Shown here: in pieces, positions 38,367 through 47,752 of the stretch | How positions within the stretch are numbered: the first letter of the stretch is position 1 | Layout of the letters: every line of letters begins with the position of its first letter | Made by a program: the position numbers and the translations under genes | From: Glaciecola nitratireducens FR1064 | GTDB taxonomy: Bacteria > Pseudomonadota > Gammaproteobacteria > Enterobacterales > Alteromonadaceae | Length of the DNA: 64,000 bases | Direction: 5' to 3' | Assembly: GCF_000226565.1 (NCBI RefSeq) | Contig: NC_016041.1 | Location: forward strand, 3,100,001-3,164,000 | Notes under the pieces: generated by a model | The model's input: only the letters and a program-made list of their open reading frames with translations | The model's database searches: none | What the model was told of the DNA's origin: nothing

Positions 38367-39446
38367 CTAAACTTTACTTGCAACAGCATTAGCAGGAACT
38401 ACTTTTACGCCGCCACCATCACGGACTTTCAGCGTTCCTTCTATAATGACTTCTTGGCCTGCATCAAGGCCATCAAGAATTTGAATCCACCCAGGTTTTC
38501 TTTGACCAATCGTCACTTTTGTTTTGCGCGCTTTATTTTCTTCGTCTATCACAAAAACAAACTGTGATTCACCTTCTGGGATAAGGGCGCTTTCGGGAAT
38601 TACCAGTGCGTCTACGACTCGTTTTTCGAGGTTAATTTGTAATAACATGCCTGGACGTAGTTTCAAGTCATCATTCGTTATTTGAGCTCTAACTTGAATA
38701 GCACGAGTCACAGGATCAATTCTCGAACCGATGCTTGTGATGCTACCGTTGAAGTTTTCTCCTGGGTAAGCGATCGAATTTGCAACGACACTTTGGCCAT
38801 TCGCAACGCTAGCTAAATGGGACTCGGAAATACTAAAATCAACTTTCATGATGCTTAAATCATCAAGGGTAGAGATAATATCGCCAGGACGAACCAAGCT
38901 GCCAATACTAACTTGGCGAATACCCAAGCGACCGGCAAATGGAGCACGTACCTGCAGCTCAGACAACTGCGCATCGACAACGTCTTTTTGTGCTTCGAGT
39001 GAATCAACGCGCGCCTTTTGTTCATCTAACAATTGTTCTGACGCTGCACTCTGCTTGGCTAAACCTTTAATTCGAGTAAGTTGGCGTTTTGCCTCTGCAA
39101 TATTAATAGCCAGTTCATGAACACGTGCTTTTTCCTCACGGTCATTCAGTTCTATCAGTAGCTGCCCCTTCTTTACAAGGCCACCGTCTTCGAATAGCAC
39201 CGCTCTCACTGTTTCTGCTTGCTGTGCAGTAATGTTCACTGATTCGTTTGCTACTGCAGTACCTAATGCTTCAACAATAATAGGGAATGCTTGTGTTTCA
39301 GCTTTAGCACTCACAACCGATGTTATACCGCCGCCATCACGCTGATTTCCAGCGTCAATTTCAACTGGCAAATTGATATAAATAGCAAAACCGATCAGCG
39401 CTGCCACGCCGATTAACAGCGGTGAAAATTTAACAAACTTGGGCAT
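38367..39446 (-). CDS. RND efflux periplasmic adaptor subunit
   Basis: The 359-residue membrane-fusion protein has an N-terminal anchor (LLIGVAALIGFAIYI), a biotinyl-lipoyl-like split domain (ESVNITAQQAETV and LQVRAPFAGRLG), a coiled-coil hairpin (about 110-160) and beta-barrel parts (VVANSIAYPGENFNGSI, RPGMLLQINLE). It links the RND permease, 8 bp downstream, to an outer-membrane channel. Confidence 0.94.
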   Translation of the reverse strand: MPKFVKFSPLLIGVAALIGFAIYINLPVEIDAGNQRDGGGITSVVSAKAETQAFPIIVEALGTAVANESVNITAQQAETVRAVLFEDGGLVKKGQLLIELNDREEKARVHELAINIAEAKRQLTRIKGLAKQSAASEQLLDEQKARVDSLEAQKDVVDAQLSELQVRAPFAGRLGIRQVSIGSLVRPGDIISTLDDLSIMKVDFSISESHLASVANGQSVVANSIAYPGENFNGSITSIGSRIDPVTRAIQVRAQITNDDLKLRPGMLLQINLEKRVVDALVIPESALIPEGESQFVFVIDEENKARKTKVTIGQRKPGWIQILDGLDAGQEVIIEGTLKVRDGGGVKVVPANAVASKV

Positions 39447-39612
39447 TATTATTCCTATTGAATTTTGAGCAATATCTGACGGCGTTATTATAAGCGATTT
39501 TACGATTTCTATATAACTTTAAAGGTAAATCTTTACACTTACTTTACGCATAGACTTGATTCTGACTTAATTGCACTTTAGTGTGCTGTTTTATGGTTTA
39601 TTAATACTACTA

Positions 39613-40122
39613 ATGCTGAATTCTGGATTTAAACTTTTACTTTTAATATTTGTTCTCGTTTTGGTTGCTTGTGCAAAACCGCCACCTTCTCCTACATGTC
39701 GCATAGCAAAAGCGTTTAACGCTGATTATAAGGGCCCTGCGGGATGTCTTATCCGAGTGCAAAACTCACTGCTTGTCATTAAATATAGTTCATCAGGGCA
39801 ATATGACCTGCCTTTTGGCGATCCTATTTCAAATGAGTCTGCGCAATGCACGGCGCATCGTCATACTTGGGAACAAACTGGTTTTAATGTTGAGGTTGAT
39901 CAGCTACTCGGCGTTAGTCAATCTGGAATGATGCTGTTTTCGTGTGGGCTAAGTAGTGGTTTTACCAGCGATGATGGCCCACTTGAGCCGCCGAGTTGGG
40001 CTAATAGCAATATTCAACAGATCGAATTTATAAGTCCTTTCGATACACGATACGATGTTTGGCAACAACCTGATAATCTCATTATGTATAGAGACGGCTT
40101 TGTTGCTGTCGGGGATGACTAA
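39613..40122 (+). CDS. Lipoprotein with a degenerate Nudix domain
   Basis: I start at the ATG at 39613, which opens a short signal (MLNSGFKLLLLIFVLVLVAC) with a lipobox ending at C20; a longer frame needs a TTG. The mature part has a Nudix-type beginning (GPAGCLIRVQNSLLVIKY) and a Nudix-box-like helix, GDPISNESAQCTAHRHTWEQ followed by TGF. Compared with GX5EX7REUXEEXGU, the spacing is kept but the RE and EE glutamates are changed (R-H and E-Q). So catalysis may be altered or lost. An exported Nudix protein is unusual, as the fold normally acts on cytoplasmic nucleotides. Function is unknown. Confidence 0.7.
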   Translation: MLNSGFKLLLLIFVLVLVACAKPPPSPTCRIAKAFNADYKGPAGCLIRVQNSLLVIKYSSSGQYDLPFGDPISNESAQCTAHRHTWEQTGFNVEVDQLLGVSQSGMMLFSCGLSSGFTSDDGPLEPPSWANSNIQQIEFISPFDTRYDVWQQPDNLIMYRDGFVAVGDD

Positions 40123-40267
40123 AGTAGAACAAATTATAATCACTCTGAGCCAGATACAGCACTTTAACAACAAAATTTATCGAAAAAGTCGTCTTTTTCC
40201 TGTTTTTCACGTATTTTATTTCTATCAGTACGTTTACATAATCACAATCGCATACTTCGGAGTTTCT

Positions 40268-42028
40268 ATGCCGCAATTTAAAGCCCCAATCGCAGACGTT
40301 CAATTTTTATTAAATGACTGGTTAGACATTGACAAACACTACCAAGACATCGGCGCCGAGGGAATGGATTCAGAGTTGGTCAATGAAATTATTGCACAAG
40401 GAGCCAAGTTTGCAGAAGAGGCGGTAGCACCGCTTAATCGTGAGGGTGATGAAGAAGGCTGCAAATTAGTTGACGGCTCAGTGACGACTCCTGCTGGCTT
40501 CGCCCAAGCCTACCATGAATATATTGCGAACGGTTGGAATGCCATGCTCGGAAATCCTGAGTTTGATGGACAAGATCTTCCCTACTCAGCCGCAGTTCCT
40601 GTTCATGAAATGCTTAATGCCGCGAACCTGAGCTGGCGCTTAACTACCATGCTAACAGAGAGCGCCGTACTTGCCGTCGACAAGCATGCAACGGCTGAAT
40701 TAAAATCCAAGTACCTCTCCAAACTAATCAGCGGTGAATGGACTGGCACAATGAACCTAACAGAACCTCACGCCGGAACCGATCTTGCCTTATTAAACTC
40801 AAAAGCAATACCACAGCAAGACGGTTCGTATTCCGTGACTGGAAACAAAATATTCATCACTGGTGGTGATCATGATTGGACTGACAACATCATTCACTTG
40901 GTATTAGCCCGATTACCTGATGCGCCTGCTGGCGTTCGTGGGATCAGCCTTTTCCTAGTGCCTAAGTTCTTATTGAATGAAAATGACGAGCCTGGTGAAA
41001 GAAACGCATTAAGTGTTGGTAGTATCGAAAAGAAAATGGGCATTAAAGCAAGCCCTACCTGTGTTATGAATTATGACGGCGCTAAAGGCTGGCTTGTAGG
41101 TGAGGAAAATAAGGGTCTTGCCTGCATGTTTACCATGATGAACGATGCTCGTTTCCAAGTTGGCTTGCAAGGTTTAGGTGCTGCAGAAGCATCCTATCAA
41201 GGCGCGCTAACCTACGCACGCGAACGCTTGCAATCAAGAGCGCCACAAGGTGTTCAACAGCCAGACCAGAAAGCTGATGCAATATTACATCAACCCGACG
41301 TGAAAAAAATGCTCCTTACCCAAAAGTCGTTAACTGAGGGTTGTAGAGCGTTAGCGATGCTTTATGCACATCAAATGGACGTTGAAAAATACACGAGCGA
41401 TGAACGTCATGCTCAGGCCAAAAAAGTGATCGCCTTCTTAACGCCTATTTGTAAAGGTTTTATGACCGACATGGGCACCGAAGTCACAAACATAGGTATA
41501 CAGGTTTATGGTGGCCATGGTTACGTGCGCGAGTGGGGAATGGAGCAGTTGGTTAGAGATACTCGTATTGCCCAGCTTTACGAAGGAACCAATGGCATCC
41601 AAGCTGCCGACCTCATCGGTCGCAAATTAACGCGTGATGGCGGCGACATGCAGCAAGCAACGTTCAAACTTTTGTCCGAGCGCATCGCAGCAATGACGGA
41701 TAGCGAAAAGCAAGCACAAGCAAGTTCATTGTTGGCAGAATGGAATGAAACCTCTCAGGCATTGTTAGGTGCTAAAGCTGAAGATGTTGCCGGCGCCGCA
41801 ACTGACTACTTACACTACAGCGCATATTCGTTGTTGGGCGTATTGTGGCTAGATATGGCAAGTGCGGCGGCGCATAGCTCTAATGAGCTCATTGCTAAAG
41901 GGAAAGCAAATACCTGCGCGTTCTATATGAAACGAATACTGCCTAGAAAGGACATCCACAAGTCAGTTGTGCTAGCTGCCGCTGACGATCTTATGGCCGT
42001 TGAAGATCAGCAATTTGATTACGTGTAA
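40268..42028 (+). CDS. Acyl-CoA dehydrogenase with C-terminal extension
   Basis: The 586-residue flavoenzyme starts at the ATG at 40268 (GGAG upstream); the longer frame adds an implausible tail. It has the acyl-CoA dehydrogenase segments GTMNLTEPHAGTDL (FAD site), KIFITGGDHDWTDN and the probable catalytic glutamate E439 in QLYEGTNGIQAADLIG. The extra C-terminal 100 residues fit the AcdA/DmdC-type family, whose members act on fatty acyl-CoA or 3-methylmercaptopropionyl-CoA. It catalyses alpha,beta-dehydrogenation of an acyl-CoA. The exact chain length is not decidable. Confidence 0.93.
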   Translation: MPQFKAPIADVQFLLNDWLDIDKHYQDIGAEGMDSELVNEIIAQGAKFAEEAVAPLNREGDEEGCKLVDGSVTTPAGFAQAYHEYIANGWNAMLGNPEFDGQDLPYSAAVPVHEMLNAANLSWRLTTMLTESAVLAVDKHATAELKSKYLSKLISGEWTGTMNLTEPHAGTDLALLNSKAIPQQDGSYSVTGNKIFITGGDHDWTDNIIHLVLARLPDAPAGVRGISLFLVPKFLLNENDEPGERNALSVGSIEKKMGIKASPTCVMNYDGAKGWLVGEENKGLACMFTMMNDARFQVGLQGLGAAEASYQGALTYARERLQSRAPQGVQQPDQKADAILHQPDVKKMLLTQKSLTEGCRALAMLYAHQMDVEKYTSDERHAQAKKVIAFLTPICKGFMTDMGTEVTNIGIQVYGGHGYVREWGMEQLVRDTRIAQLYEGTNGIQAADLIGRKLTRDGGDMQQATFKLLSERIAAMTDSEKQAQASSLLAEWNETSQALLGAKAEDVAGAATDYLHYSAYSLLGVLWLDMASAAAHSSNELIAKGKANTCAFYMKRILPRKDIHKSVVLAAADDLMAVEDQQFDYV

Positions 42029-42113
42029 GTTTCTGTCAACTATCGGACATACAAATAGATGATAGTCAGCGGTCTCACAAAAACATATAGCTTAAAGGAT
42101 TAGCACTAACATA

Positions 42114-43034
42114 ATGAATTTTCGCTTAATCGTTGGTACCGTCACAGCCATGCTAGCGTTCGCCGGAAATTCAGTTTTATGTCGCTTGGCTTCAGAGCAG
42201 CTTACGATTGACCCCGCTAGTTTTACATCAATAAGACTGCTCAGCGGGGCAATCGTATTAACCATTTTGCTGCTGTCTATTCCAAAGCTCATGCTTGCGG
42301 AACAACCGTTAAGCGCTGACGGGGACGCAAACAGCAATGACGTTTATGTTAATAAATGTTTTCGCCTACTTTCACTCAAGCAAAGTAGTTGGTTAGGTGG
42401 ATTCTCGCTGTTCGCCTACGCTGCTGGTTTTTCCTTCGCCTATATTTCACTGCCTACAGGCACAGGCGCATTGATCCTTTTTGCCATGGTGCAGATTACA
42501 ATGCTGTCTTACGCTTTAGTTCAGGGGTCTCGATTTAGTTTGGCACAATGGTTTGGCTTTGCAATGGCGTTGGTTGGGCTTGTGTATCTATTTTTACCTG
42601 GAATTAGCGCTCCTCCTCTACTAGGCGCAACTCTCATGGGTATCGCTGGAATTGCGTGGGGCGTCTATTCGATTTTAGGAAAACGGGTCGTCAACCCTAC
42701 TCAATCGACAACAGAAAACTTTATAAGAGCTAGCATAATCACGCTACTGCTGAGCCTTATTTTTATCAATGACATCTCGATATCTTCACGAGGGGCCTTA
42801 TTGGCAATTGCTTCAGGAGCCCTTACCTCCGGTATCGGTTACGCAATTTGGTATGCTGTTCTGCCATTTTTAAAAGCGGCTTCATCAGCTTCACTACAGT
42901 TAACTGTTCCGGTAATAGCAACGATTGGCGGTGTGGTGTGGCTCGGAGAAGAAGTAAGTATTCGATTAGCGCTTGCCTCAATCAGTATTTTAGGTGGCGT
43001 TGCTATTGTTGTTTTACTGCCGAAAAGAGAGTAA
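42114..43034 (+). CDS. EamA/DMT-family permease
   Basis: The 306-residue integral membrane protein has about ten hydrophobic helices in two EamA halves. Examples are LIVGTVTAMLAFAGNSVL, TGTGALILFAMVQITM and GIAWGVYSILGKRV. DMT transporters export amino acids or small metabolites. It is 85 bp after the acyl-CoA dehydrogenase gene. The substrate cannot be assigned. Confidence 0.88.
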   Translation: MNFRLIVGTVTAMLAFAGNSVLCRLASEQLTIDPASFTSIRLLSGAIVLTILLLSIPKLMLAEQPLSADGDANSNDVYVNKCFRLLSLKQSSWLGGFSLFAYAAGFSFAYISLPTGTGALILFAMVQITMLSYALVQGSRFSLAQWFGFAMALVGLVYLFLPGISAPPLLGATLMGIAGIAWGVYSILGKRVVNPTQSTTENFIRASIITLLLSLIFINDISISSRGALLAIASGALTSGIGYAIWYAVLPFLKAASSASLQLTVPVIATIGGVVWLGEEVSIRLALASISILGGVAIVVLLPKRE

Positions 43035-43092
43035 GAGCTTATTTTCTAGAGCCGATACTCTCTAAGTCGATTTGCTTTAACCTGTTATTGCC

Positions 43093-44361
43093 TTATTTCA
43101 GAATTGCGGCTTGGCTATTGTTTTGAGTAACGAGACTATCAACGTGTTCAAGATTTTTTCCCAGCGCTTCATGGCTAATTGAATTGAGCGCCTGTTGTAA
43201 ATCATCTAATATATCTTCAACGCCCTCCAAACCCACTGACAAACGAATTAAACCATCACTTATGCCGTGTTCCAAGCGCTCTTCTGGTGTGTAAGTTGAA
43301 TGCGTCATGCTTGCAGGATGCTGCACCAATGTCTCGGCATCGCCAAGTGAAACGGCACGCTGTATCATTTGCAGTTTGTTCATCATCTTTATTCCTGCTT
43401 GCACTCCCCCTTTCACTTCAAACGTGATCATGCCACCAAAATCTGACATCTGCTTTTTAGCCAATTCATATTGTTCGAAGCTCGGTAAGCCTGGGTAGCA
43501 TACTGTTTCAACTACTGGATTTGCCTCGAGCATTTTTGCAACGCGCATGGCACTTTGACAATGTCTATCCATTCTTAGCTCAAGCGTTTTCATTCCACGC
43601 ATGACTAACATAGCGTTAAACGGCGCCATACAAGCACCGGTCATGTCTTTCATTCCGTACAAACGAATTTCGCTAACGATGTCTTTAGGCCCCGCAATTA
43701 AGCCGGCCACTAGATCACCATGGCCACCTAAATATTTAGTCGCCGAATGAACAACAATATCTGCGCCTAATTTAATCGGCTGCGTTAGATAAGGCGTTGC
43801 ATAGGTGTTGTCGACAACGACAGTGGATTTATACTTATGCGCGATTTTTGACACTGCTTCGATATCTACTAAGCGCATATTTGGATTTGCTGGTGTTTCA
43901 AAATAAACCACTTTGGTATTATCCGAAATAGCGTCATTTAGAAGCTCGTGATTGGACAAATCGACATGAGTTACTTTGATACCAAACTTGGCTAGGCCGT
44001 GGTGCAAAAATGTAAATGTGCAGCCGTATAGCGTCTTATCGACAATAATCTCATCACCAGGAGAAAGCAGTGTCCACATGGTTGAAGAGATAGCGCCAAT
44101 GCCAGAAGCTAGAGCGAGGCCAGCCTCTGTGCCCTCTAGTATCGCAATCCGCTTCTCGAGCAAGTCTAGGGTTGGGTTAGAAATACGAGAATAAAAATGA
44201 CCATCTCTTTCACCTGCAAACATTTGTCCACCCGCTTCTGCGGTTTCGAAAGCGAAAGTCGAAGTAAAGTGAACAGGCGGAGTTAATGCGCCTTCATTGG
44301 CTTGGGCGTCGTAGCCGTGATGAATAGCGAGCGTTGAAAAATTTTTGTTTGTGCCTTGCAT
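43093..44361 (-). CDS. megL: Methionine gamma-lyase
   Basis: The 422-residue PLP enzyme degrades methionine to methanethiol, ammonia and 2-oxobutyrate. The PLP lysine is K209 in VVHSATKYLGGHGD. The cysteine C114 in TLYGCTFTFLHHG matches the active-site cysteine of methionine gamma-lyases (C116 in Pseudomonas), where cystathionine-type enzymes have another residue. The start has a strong GGAGG. A divergent Lrp/AsnC regulator lies 166 bp away, the same layout as Pseudomonas mdeA-mdeR. This supports methionine-responsive control. Confidence 0.92.
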   Translation of the reverse strand: MQGTNKNFSTLAIHHGYDAQANEGALTPPVHFTSTFAFETAEAGGQMFAGERDGHFYSRISNPTLDLLEKRIAILEGTEAGLALASGIGAISSTMWTLLSPGDEIIVDKTLYGCTFTFLHHGLAKFGIKVTHVDLSNHELLNDAISDNTKVVYFETPANPNMRLVDIEAVSKIAHKYKSTVVVDNTYATPYLTQPIKLGADIVVHSATKYLGGHGDLVAGLIAGPKDIVSEIRLYGMKDMTGACMAPFNAMLVMRGMKTLELRMDRHCQSAMRVAKMLEANPVVETVCYPGLPSFEQYELAKKQMSDFGGMITFEVKGGVQAGIKMMNKLQMIQRAVSLGDAETLVQHPASMTHSTYTPEERLEHGISDGLIRLSVGLEGVEDILDDLQQALNSISHEALGKNLEHVDSLVTQNNSQAAILK

Positions 44362-44527
44362 AAAACCTCCAAAATAATCTGAGAATTCTACAATGGGTTC
44401 TGCCTGTTTTTATTAGGTATTGGCATTGTACGAACTTGCACTATATTGTTAATTATATGCTTCAGTGAAAGGTTTATTCGTGTTAGTTTAGCGCTATATT
44501 GAACCAAAATTAGCAGATAATGCCAAA

Positions 44528-45004
44528 ATGAGTGATTCAAAGATAAATATGGACAGCAAGGACCGCGAAATTATTAGAGAACTGCAGACCGATGGACGAA
44601 TAAGTAATCAAGAATTAGCCGCAAAGGTCAATTTAAGCCCGTCACCTTGTTTGCGTCGACTAAGAAACTTAGAAAATGAAGGCATTATCAAGGGCTACGG
44701 TGTTGAAGTAGATGCACAAGCCTACGGGCTTCCCATTACGGTGTTTGCTCGCGTGCAGTTAGAGAAGCATTCTGCTGACGTAGTGTCGAATTTCGAGCAG
44801 CACATTGAATTTGCCGAGCAAGTGTTAGAGTGTTATGTCATGACGGGTGTGTCGGATTATCTTTTGAAAATAGTGGTTGCAGATCTGCATGCTTATGAAG
44901 TATTTGTGCGAAAAGTTTTGCATCCTATTGGCAGTATTGCCTCTATCGACACGAGTTTTGCCTATGCTACAGTGAAAAAGACAGGCATTTTCCCACGAAT
45001 ATAG
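44528..45004 (+). CDS. Lrp/AsnC regulator, probable MdeR-like activator of megL
   Basis: The 158-residue protein has an N-terminal helix-turn-helix (MDSKDREIIRELQTDGRISN, ELAAKVNLSPSPCLRRLRNLENEGII) and a C-terminal RAM ligand-binding domain ending HPIGSIASIDTSFAYATVKK. It diverges from methionine gamma-lyase, as MdeR does in Pseudomonas, so it likely senses methionine or a product. The intergenic 166 bp must hold its operator, but I see no certain palindrome. A GGACACACC repeat follows 3'. Confidence 0.87.
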   Translation: MSDSKINMDSKDREIIRELQTDGRISNQELAAKVNLSPSPCLRRLRNLENEGIIKGYGVEVDAQAYGLPITVFARVQLEKHSADVVSNFEQHIEFAEQVLECYVMTGVSDYLLKIVVADLHAYEVFVRKVLHPIGSIASIDTSFAYATVKKTGIFPRI

Positions 45005-45043
45005 CCTTGGAAGACGCGTTGTTAGTCTCACTACAATTTCCTT

Positions 45044-45087
45044 AAACTCCGAATAAAGAAACTCCGAATAAAGACACACCTGTTTAT
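45044..45087. repeat. GGACACACC repeat site 3 with 15-bp flanking duplication
   Basis: One forward copy (AAAGACACACCTGTTTAT, 45070-45087) lies after the Lrp-type gene. It is immediately preceded by a perfect 15-bp tandem duplication (45044-45058 and 45059-45073), whose second unit ends exactly where ACACACC begins. No reverse copy is present here. Confidence 0.85.
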
Positions 45088-45174
45088 TCAAAATTTAGAG
45101 CTCAACACTCCGCGGCATGCTCCGTCGTTTATTGATATCACAGTGTAGACTAACTTTTTTGCTCAGTAATAACG

Positions 45175-45657
45175 TTAAAGTGGCTTTTCCCAAAACACCG
45201 CTTTACCCATTTCAGGATCCAATTCATACCCTTTGAAACCAGCCTTGATATAAGCGTTCTTTGCGACGTGATTACCTTCTAAAACTTCCAATGTAATCTT
45301 GCAACAACCTTTCGATATCGCAATTTCTTCAATTTTATTCATTAGTAACTGACTTAGCTGTAATCCTCTAAACTCAGGGTTAACCGCAAAGTCGTGGATA
45401 TTCACGAGAGGCTTGCACTTAAATGTAGAAAAACCTTCAATACAATTTGAAAACCCTGCCGGTTTTCCGTCAACATAACAAATGATAGAGAAAATGAATG
45501 AACGTTTTTTCAACTCAGCTATCAAGTTGTTTTTAGAATATGACGCCAACTCGCTACCGCCACCCATGGGATCTTTGGCGTACTCATTCAGCAGAGAAAG
45601 TAATTCATTTGCTTGTTTTTCGTTGTCGTAATCGACCAATTCTAGTGTGATGTTCAT
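45175..45657 (-). CDS. GNAT family N-acetyltransferase
   Basis: I start at the ATG at 45657 (AGG upstream), giving 160 residues. It has a GNAT core: IHDFAVNPEFRGLQLSQLLM contains the acetyl-CoA loop (RGLQLS), followed by ITLEVLEGNHVAKNAYIKAGF. It lies 28 bp downstream of ybaK on the same strand. The substrate is unknown. Confidence 0.85.
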   Translation of the reverse strand: MNITLELVDYDNEKQANELLSLLNEYAKDPMGGGSELASYSKNNLIAELKKRSFIFSIICYVDGKPAGFSNCIEGFSTFKCKPLVNIHDFAVNPEFRGLQLSQLLMNKIEEIAISKGCCKITLEVLEGNHVAKNAYIKAGFKGYELDPEMGKAVFWEKPL

Positions 45658-45685
45658 TTCATACCTGTATTTAAATAAAATGTAA

Positions 45686-46153
45686 TTATGCGGCGATGTC
45701 TTGGACCGACGCACTTAGAAGTTTTTCTATAGCATTTGGAGAAATGGCTAGTTCTAGTCCCCTTCTGCCGCCGCTTACGTAGATTGTATCAAAGTTGCTT
45801 GCGCTGATATCCAATACCGTCATTAACTTTTTCTTTTGCCCAAACGGACTGACGCCACCAAGTACATATCCTGACATGCTCTCTACTTTTTTAGCGTCTG
45901 CCATTATAGCTTTTTTACCTGACGCTGCTTTGGCCAGCTTCTTCATACTAAGTTGTTTATCAGATGGCACGATTGCCACAACAAAATGATGAGTATCAAC
46001 TTCAACAACGAGTGTCTTAAAAACCGTTTCCGGAGCTATACCTAACTTTGCTGAAGCTTCACTAGCGAAACTTTGATTATTGGGATCATGCAAATATTCG
46101 AGAACGTCAAAAGATGCTTTTTGCTTCTCCAAGAATAAAATCGCTGGTGTCAT
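45686..46153 (-). CDS. ybaK: Cys-tRNA(Pro) deacylase YbaK
   Basis: The 155-residue protein starts at the ATG at 46153 (MTPAILFLEKQKASFDVLEY). It belongs to the YbaK/ProX editing family: ASAKLGIAPETVFKTLVVEV, SMKKLAKAASGKKAIMADAK and GYVLGGVSPFGQKKKLMTVL. It frees mischarged cysteine from tRNA(Pro). Length fits E. coli YbaK. Confidence 0.93.
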   Translation of the reverse strand: MTPAILFLEKQKASFDVLEYLHDPNNQSFASEASAKLGIAPETVFKTLVVEVDTHHFVVAIVPSDKQLSMKKLAKAASGKKAIMADAKKVESMSGYVLGGVSPFGQKKKLMTVLDISASNFDTIYVSGGRRGLELAISPNAIEKLLSASVQDIAA

Positions 46154-46270
46154 ATATAAATTATCAAAAATAATTGAAATGATAGAAGTAATGTAATGGC
46201 TGCAAAGTATGAAGTCCAACCATTGATGTTTTTTATCGGGAAATATATGCGATTCGTTTGATAAGTTATT

Positions 46271-46352
46271 TTAAAAGGACACACCTGTTTATTGATTTTC
46301 GGTTAAACAGGTGTGTCCTTTTAAGCATCCTTTTAAGCATCCTTTTAAGCAT
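46271..46352. repeat. GGACACACC repeat site 4: perfect 21-bp palindrome with 12-bp triplet
   Basis: A forward copy (46271-46291) and a reverse copy (46304-46324) form a perfect 21-bp inverted repeat with a 12-nt spacer. The reverse copy merges into three perfect tandem 12-mers CCTTTTAAGCAT (46317, 46329, 46341). Read on the other strand these end exactly before ACACACC, as at other sites. Confidence 0.92.
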
Positions 46353-46360
46353 CGCGTAAA

Positions 46361-46390
46361 GCAAAAAGCCAGCTTAAGCTGGCTCTTTGA
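46361..46390 (-). terminator. Terminator after the DUF3016 gene
   Basis: AGCCAGCTT and AAGCTGGCT form a GC-rich palindrome; on the minus strand it is followed by TTTTT. It lies 36 bp after the stop of the DUF3016 gene. Confidence 0.82.
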
Positions 46391-46425
46391 CAGGACACTT
46401 TGTGTGAGCGAAGCACTTAGCCGCA

Positions 46426-47028
46426 TCAGCCTTCAGCTTGAAATGTATCTTCAAACCATCGTGAAATCATGACTTTTTCGTAATGCAGAGATGTATTTTT
46501 ATTGAACGAACTGCCTCTTGACAGGTAACTCATGTCTTTTAAATCAACATCTTCTTGCTTTACTAATTGACCCTTTTCATCAAGGTATTCATATGAGAAG
46601 GTCATACGAGGAATATCAATATCTCTCATAATTCGATAGTCCTGCATTCCGAAGCGCCCCTGATTCGAGAAATTGTTTAAACCGGCCATACCAGGGGTTT
46701 GAACTGCTCCCGCCATGTCCAGATCAGTCACTTTCAAATGAAGGGTATAACCCAAAGGAAGTGCTTCCCCTAAGGTTGCAAAAAAAGTTTCTAATTCAAG
46801 AAATACAGATTCTCTATACCGTTTCCTGGATGTTGTTGGATGCTGAACATCTCGAAACTTTTGCGGGTCAATCCATTCTATAGAAACATTACTTTCGGTT
46901 GCTTTCGGTTCAGTGCCCATCTGTGGATCTAGGTTTTGAGCGAGACTGCGCTGAACGTTAGACGCCGTTGTTTGAATACTTACGAGTAAAGCAGAAACTA
47001 AGACAAGTGATTTAACAAAATTAAACAT
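46426..47028 (-). CDS. DUF3016 secreted protein
   Basis: The 200-residue protein has a signal peptide (MFNFVKSLVLVSALLVSIQTTA) and the DUF3016 pattern: VSIEWIDPQKFRDV, SRKRYRESVFLELETFF, YTLHLKVTDLDMAG, DIDIPRMTFSYEYLD and LKDMSYL. DUF3016 occurs in marine gammaproteobacteria and xanthomonads; no function is known. It is probably periplasmic. It stands alone and is followed by its own terminator. Confidence 0.82.
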   Translation of the reverse strand: MFNFVKSLVLVSALLVSIQTTASNVQRSLAQNLDPQMGTEPKATESNVSIEWIDPQKFRDVQHPTTSRKRYRESVFLELETFFATLGEALPLGYTLHLKVTDLDMAGAVQTPGMAGLNNFSNQGRFGMQDYRIMRDIDIPRMTFSYEYLDEKGQLVKQEDVDLKDMSYLSRGSSFNKNTSLHYEKVMISRWFEDTFQAEG

Positions 47029-47108
47029 AGAGATCTCCGACAGCAGTTGCTGATGAACTTATTATATATGACCAATTATACAAGCCATAAGTTCACAGTT
47101 TATGCGTA

Positions 47109-47459
47109 TTAAAACTTTGTATCTTCAATTTGATCGCATAGGCGGATGAGGTTCTGGCCGTAGATAAACGGATTTTTATCTTTTTTGATACAGTAGAACT
47201 GCCTAAATGATTCTAATTTCTCTCTACTTTCCGTAATGTCTAAAACGTAGTCTGTTTGATGCGGTTGAAGCGACATATTGTTATAAAAAAAGCGTTCTCT
47301 CAATGCAGATAAAGATTGTTGTTCAGGAATATCCACTACCGATTCAATCCATCCTGAAACAGTTTGTTGTATGTCCGATAAGAAATATTGAACAAAACTA
47401 GTCCTTAGTACAACGACTAATATTAATACTTCGATGAAAATGACAAAAGTTCGCCACAT
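47109..47459 (-). CDS. Small membrane-anchored protein of unknown function
   Basis: I start at the ATG at 47459, giving about 116 residues; the longer frame begins with TTG. One hydrophobic helix (WRTFVIFIEVLILVVVL) anchors it near the N terminus and the rest is polar and helical. I recognise no family. It lies 80 bp downstream of nothing on its strand and diverges from ccoG, so no partner can be named. Confidence 0.55.
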   Translation of the reverse strand: MWRTFVIFIEVLILVVVLRTSFVQYFLSDIQQTVSGWIESVVDIPEQQSLSALRERFFYNNMSLQPHQTDYVLDITESREKLESFRQFYCIKKDKNPFIYGQNLIRLCDQIEDTKF

Positions 47460-47752
47460 GGGTAAGTAAGTATCCTCTTTAGATATAGCAACGTATAACA
47501 ATACTCTTTTCTAACGGTAAGTATACTAGTTGCCTTGCAGGCAAAAACAAAGATATTCAGCAATACATCTGTATAAATTGTGCCGCTGGCAATCTCCCTT
47601 ATACGTATAATTTTTAGATTGACAAAGAAAGCGGTGTTTTTTGATCTGAAATAACAATTCTTTACCTCAACTTGATATACTCTACTAGTTTCCAATAGTG
47701 CGCCTCTTCAAACAGCTTTGCGTACTAACTTTAATCCTTTCCGGAGCGTTTC

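Noticed and set aside
46317-46352. Three 12-bp tandem repeats as an independent microsatellite
   Set aside because: They overlap the end of a GGACACACC repeat and are better explained as its flanking duplication.
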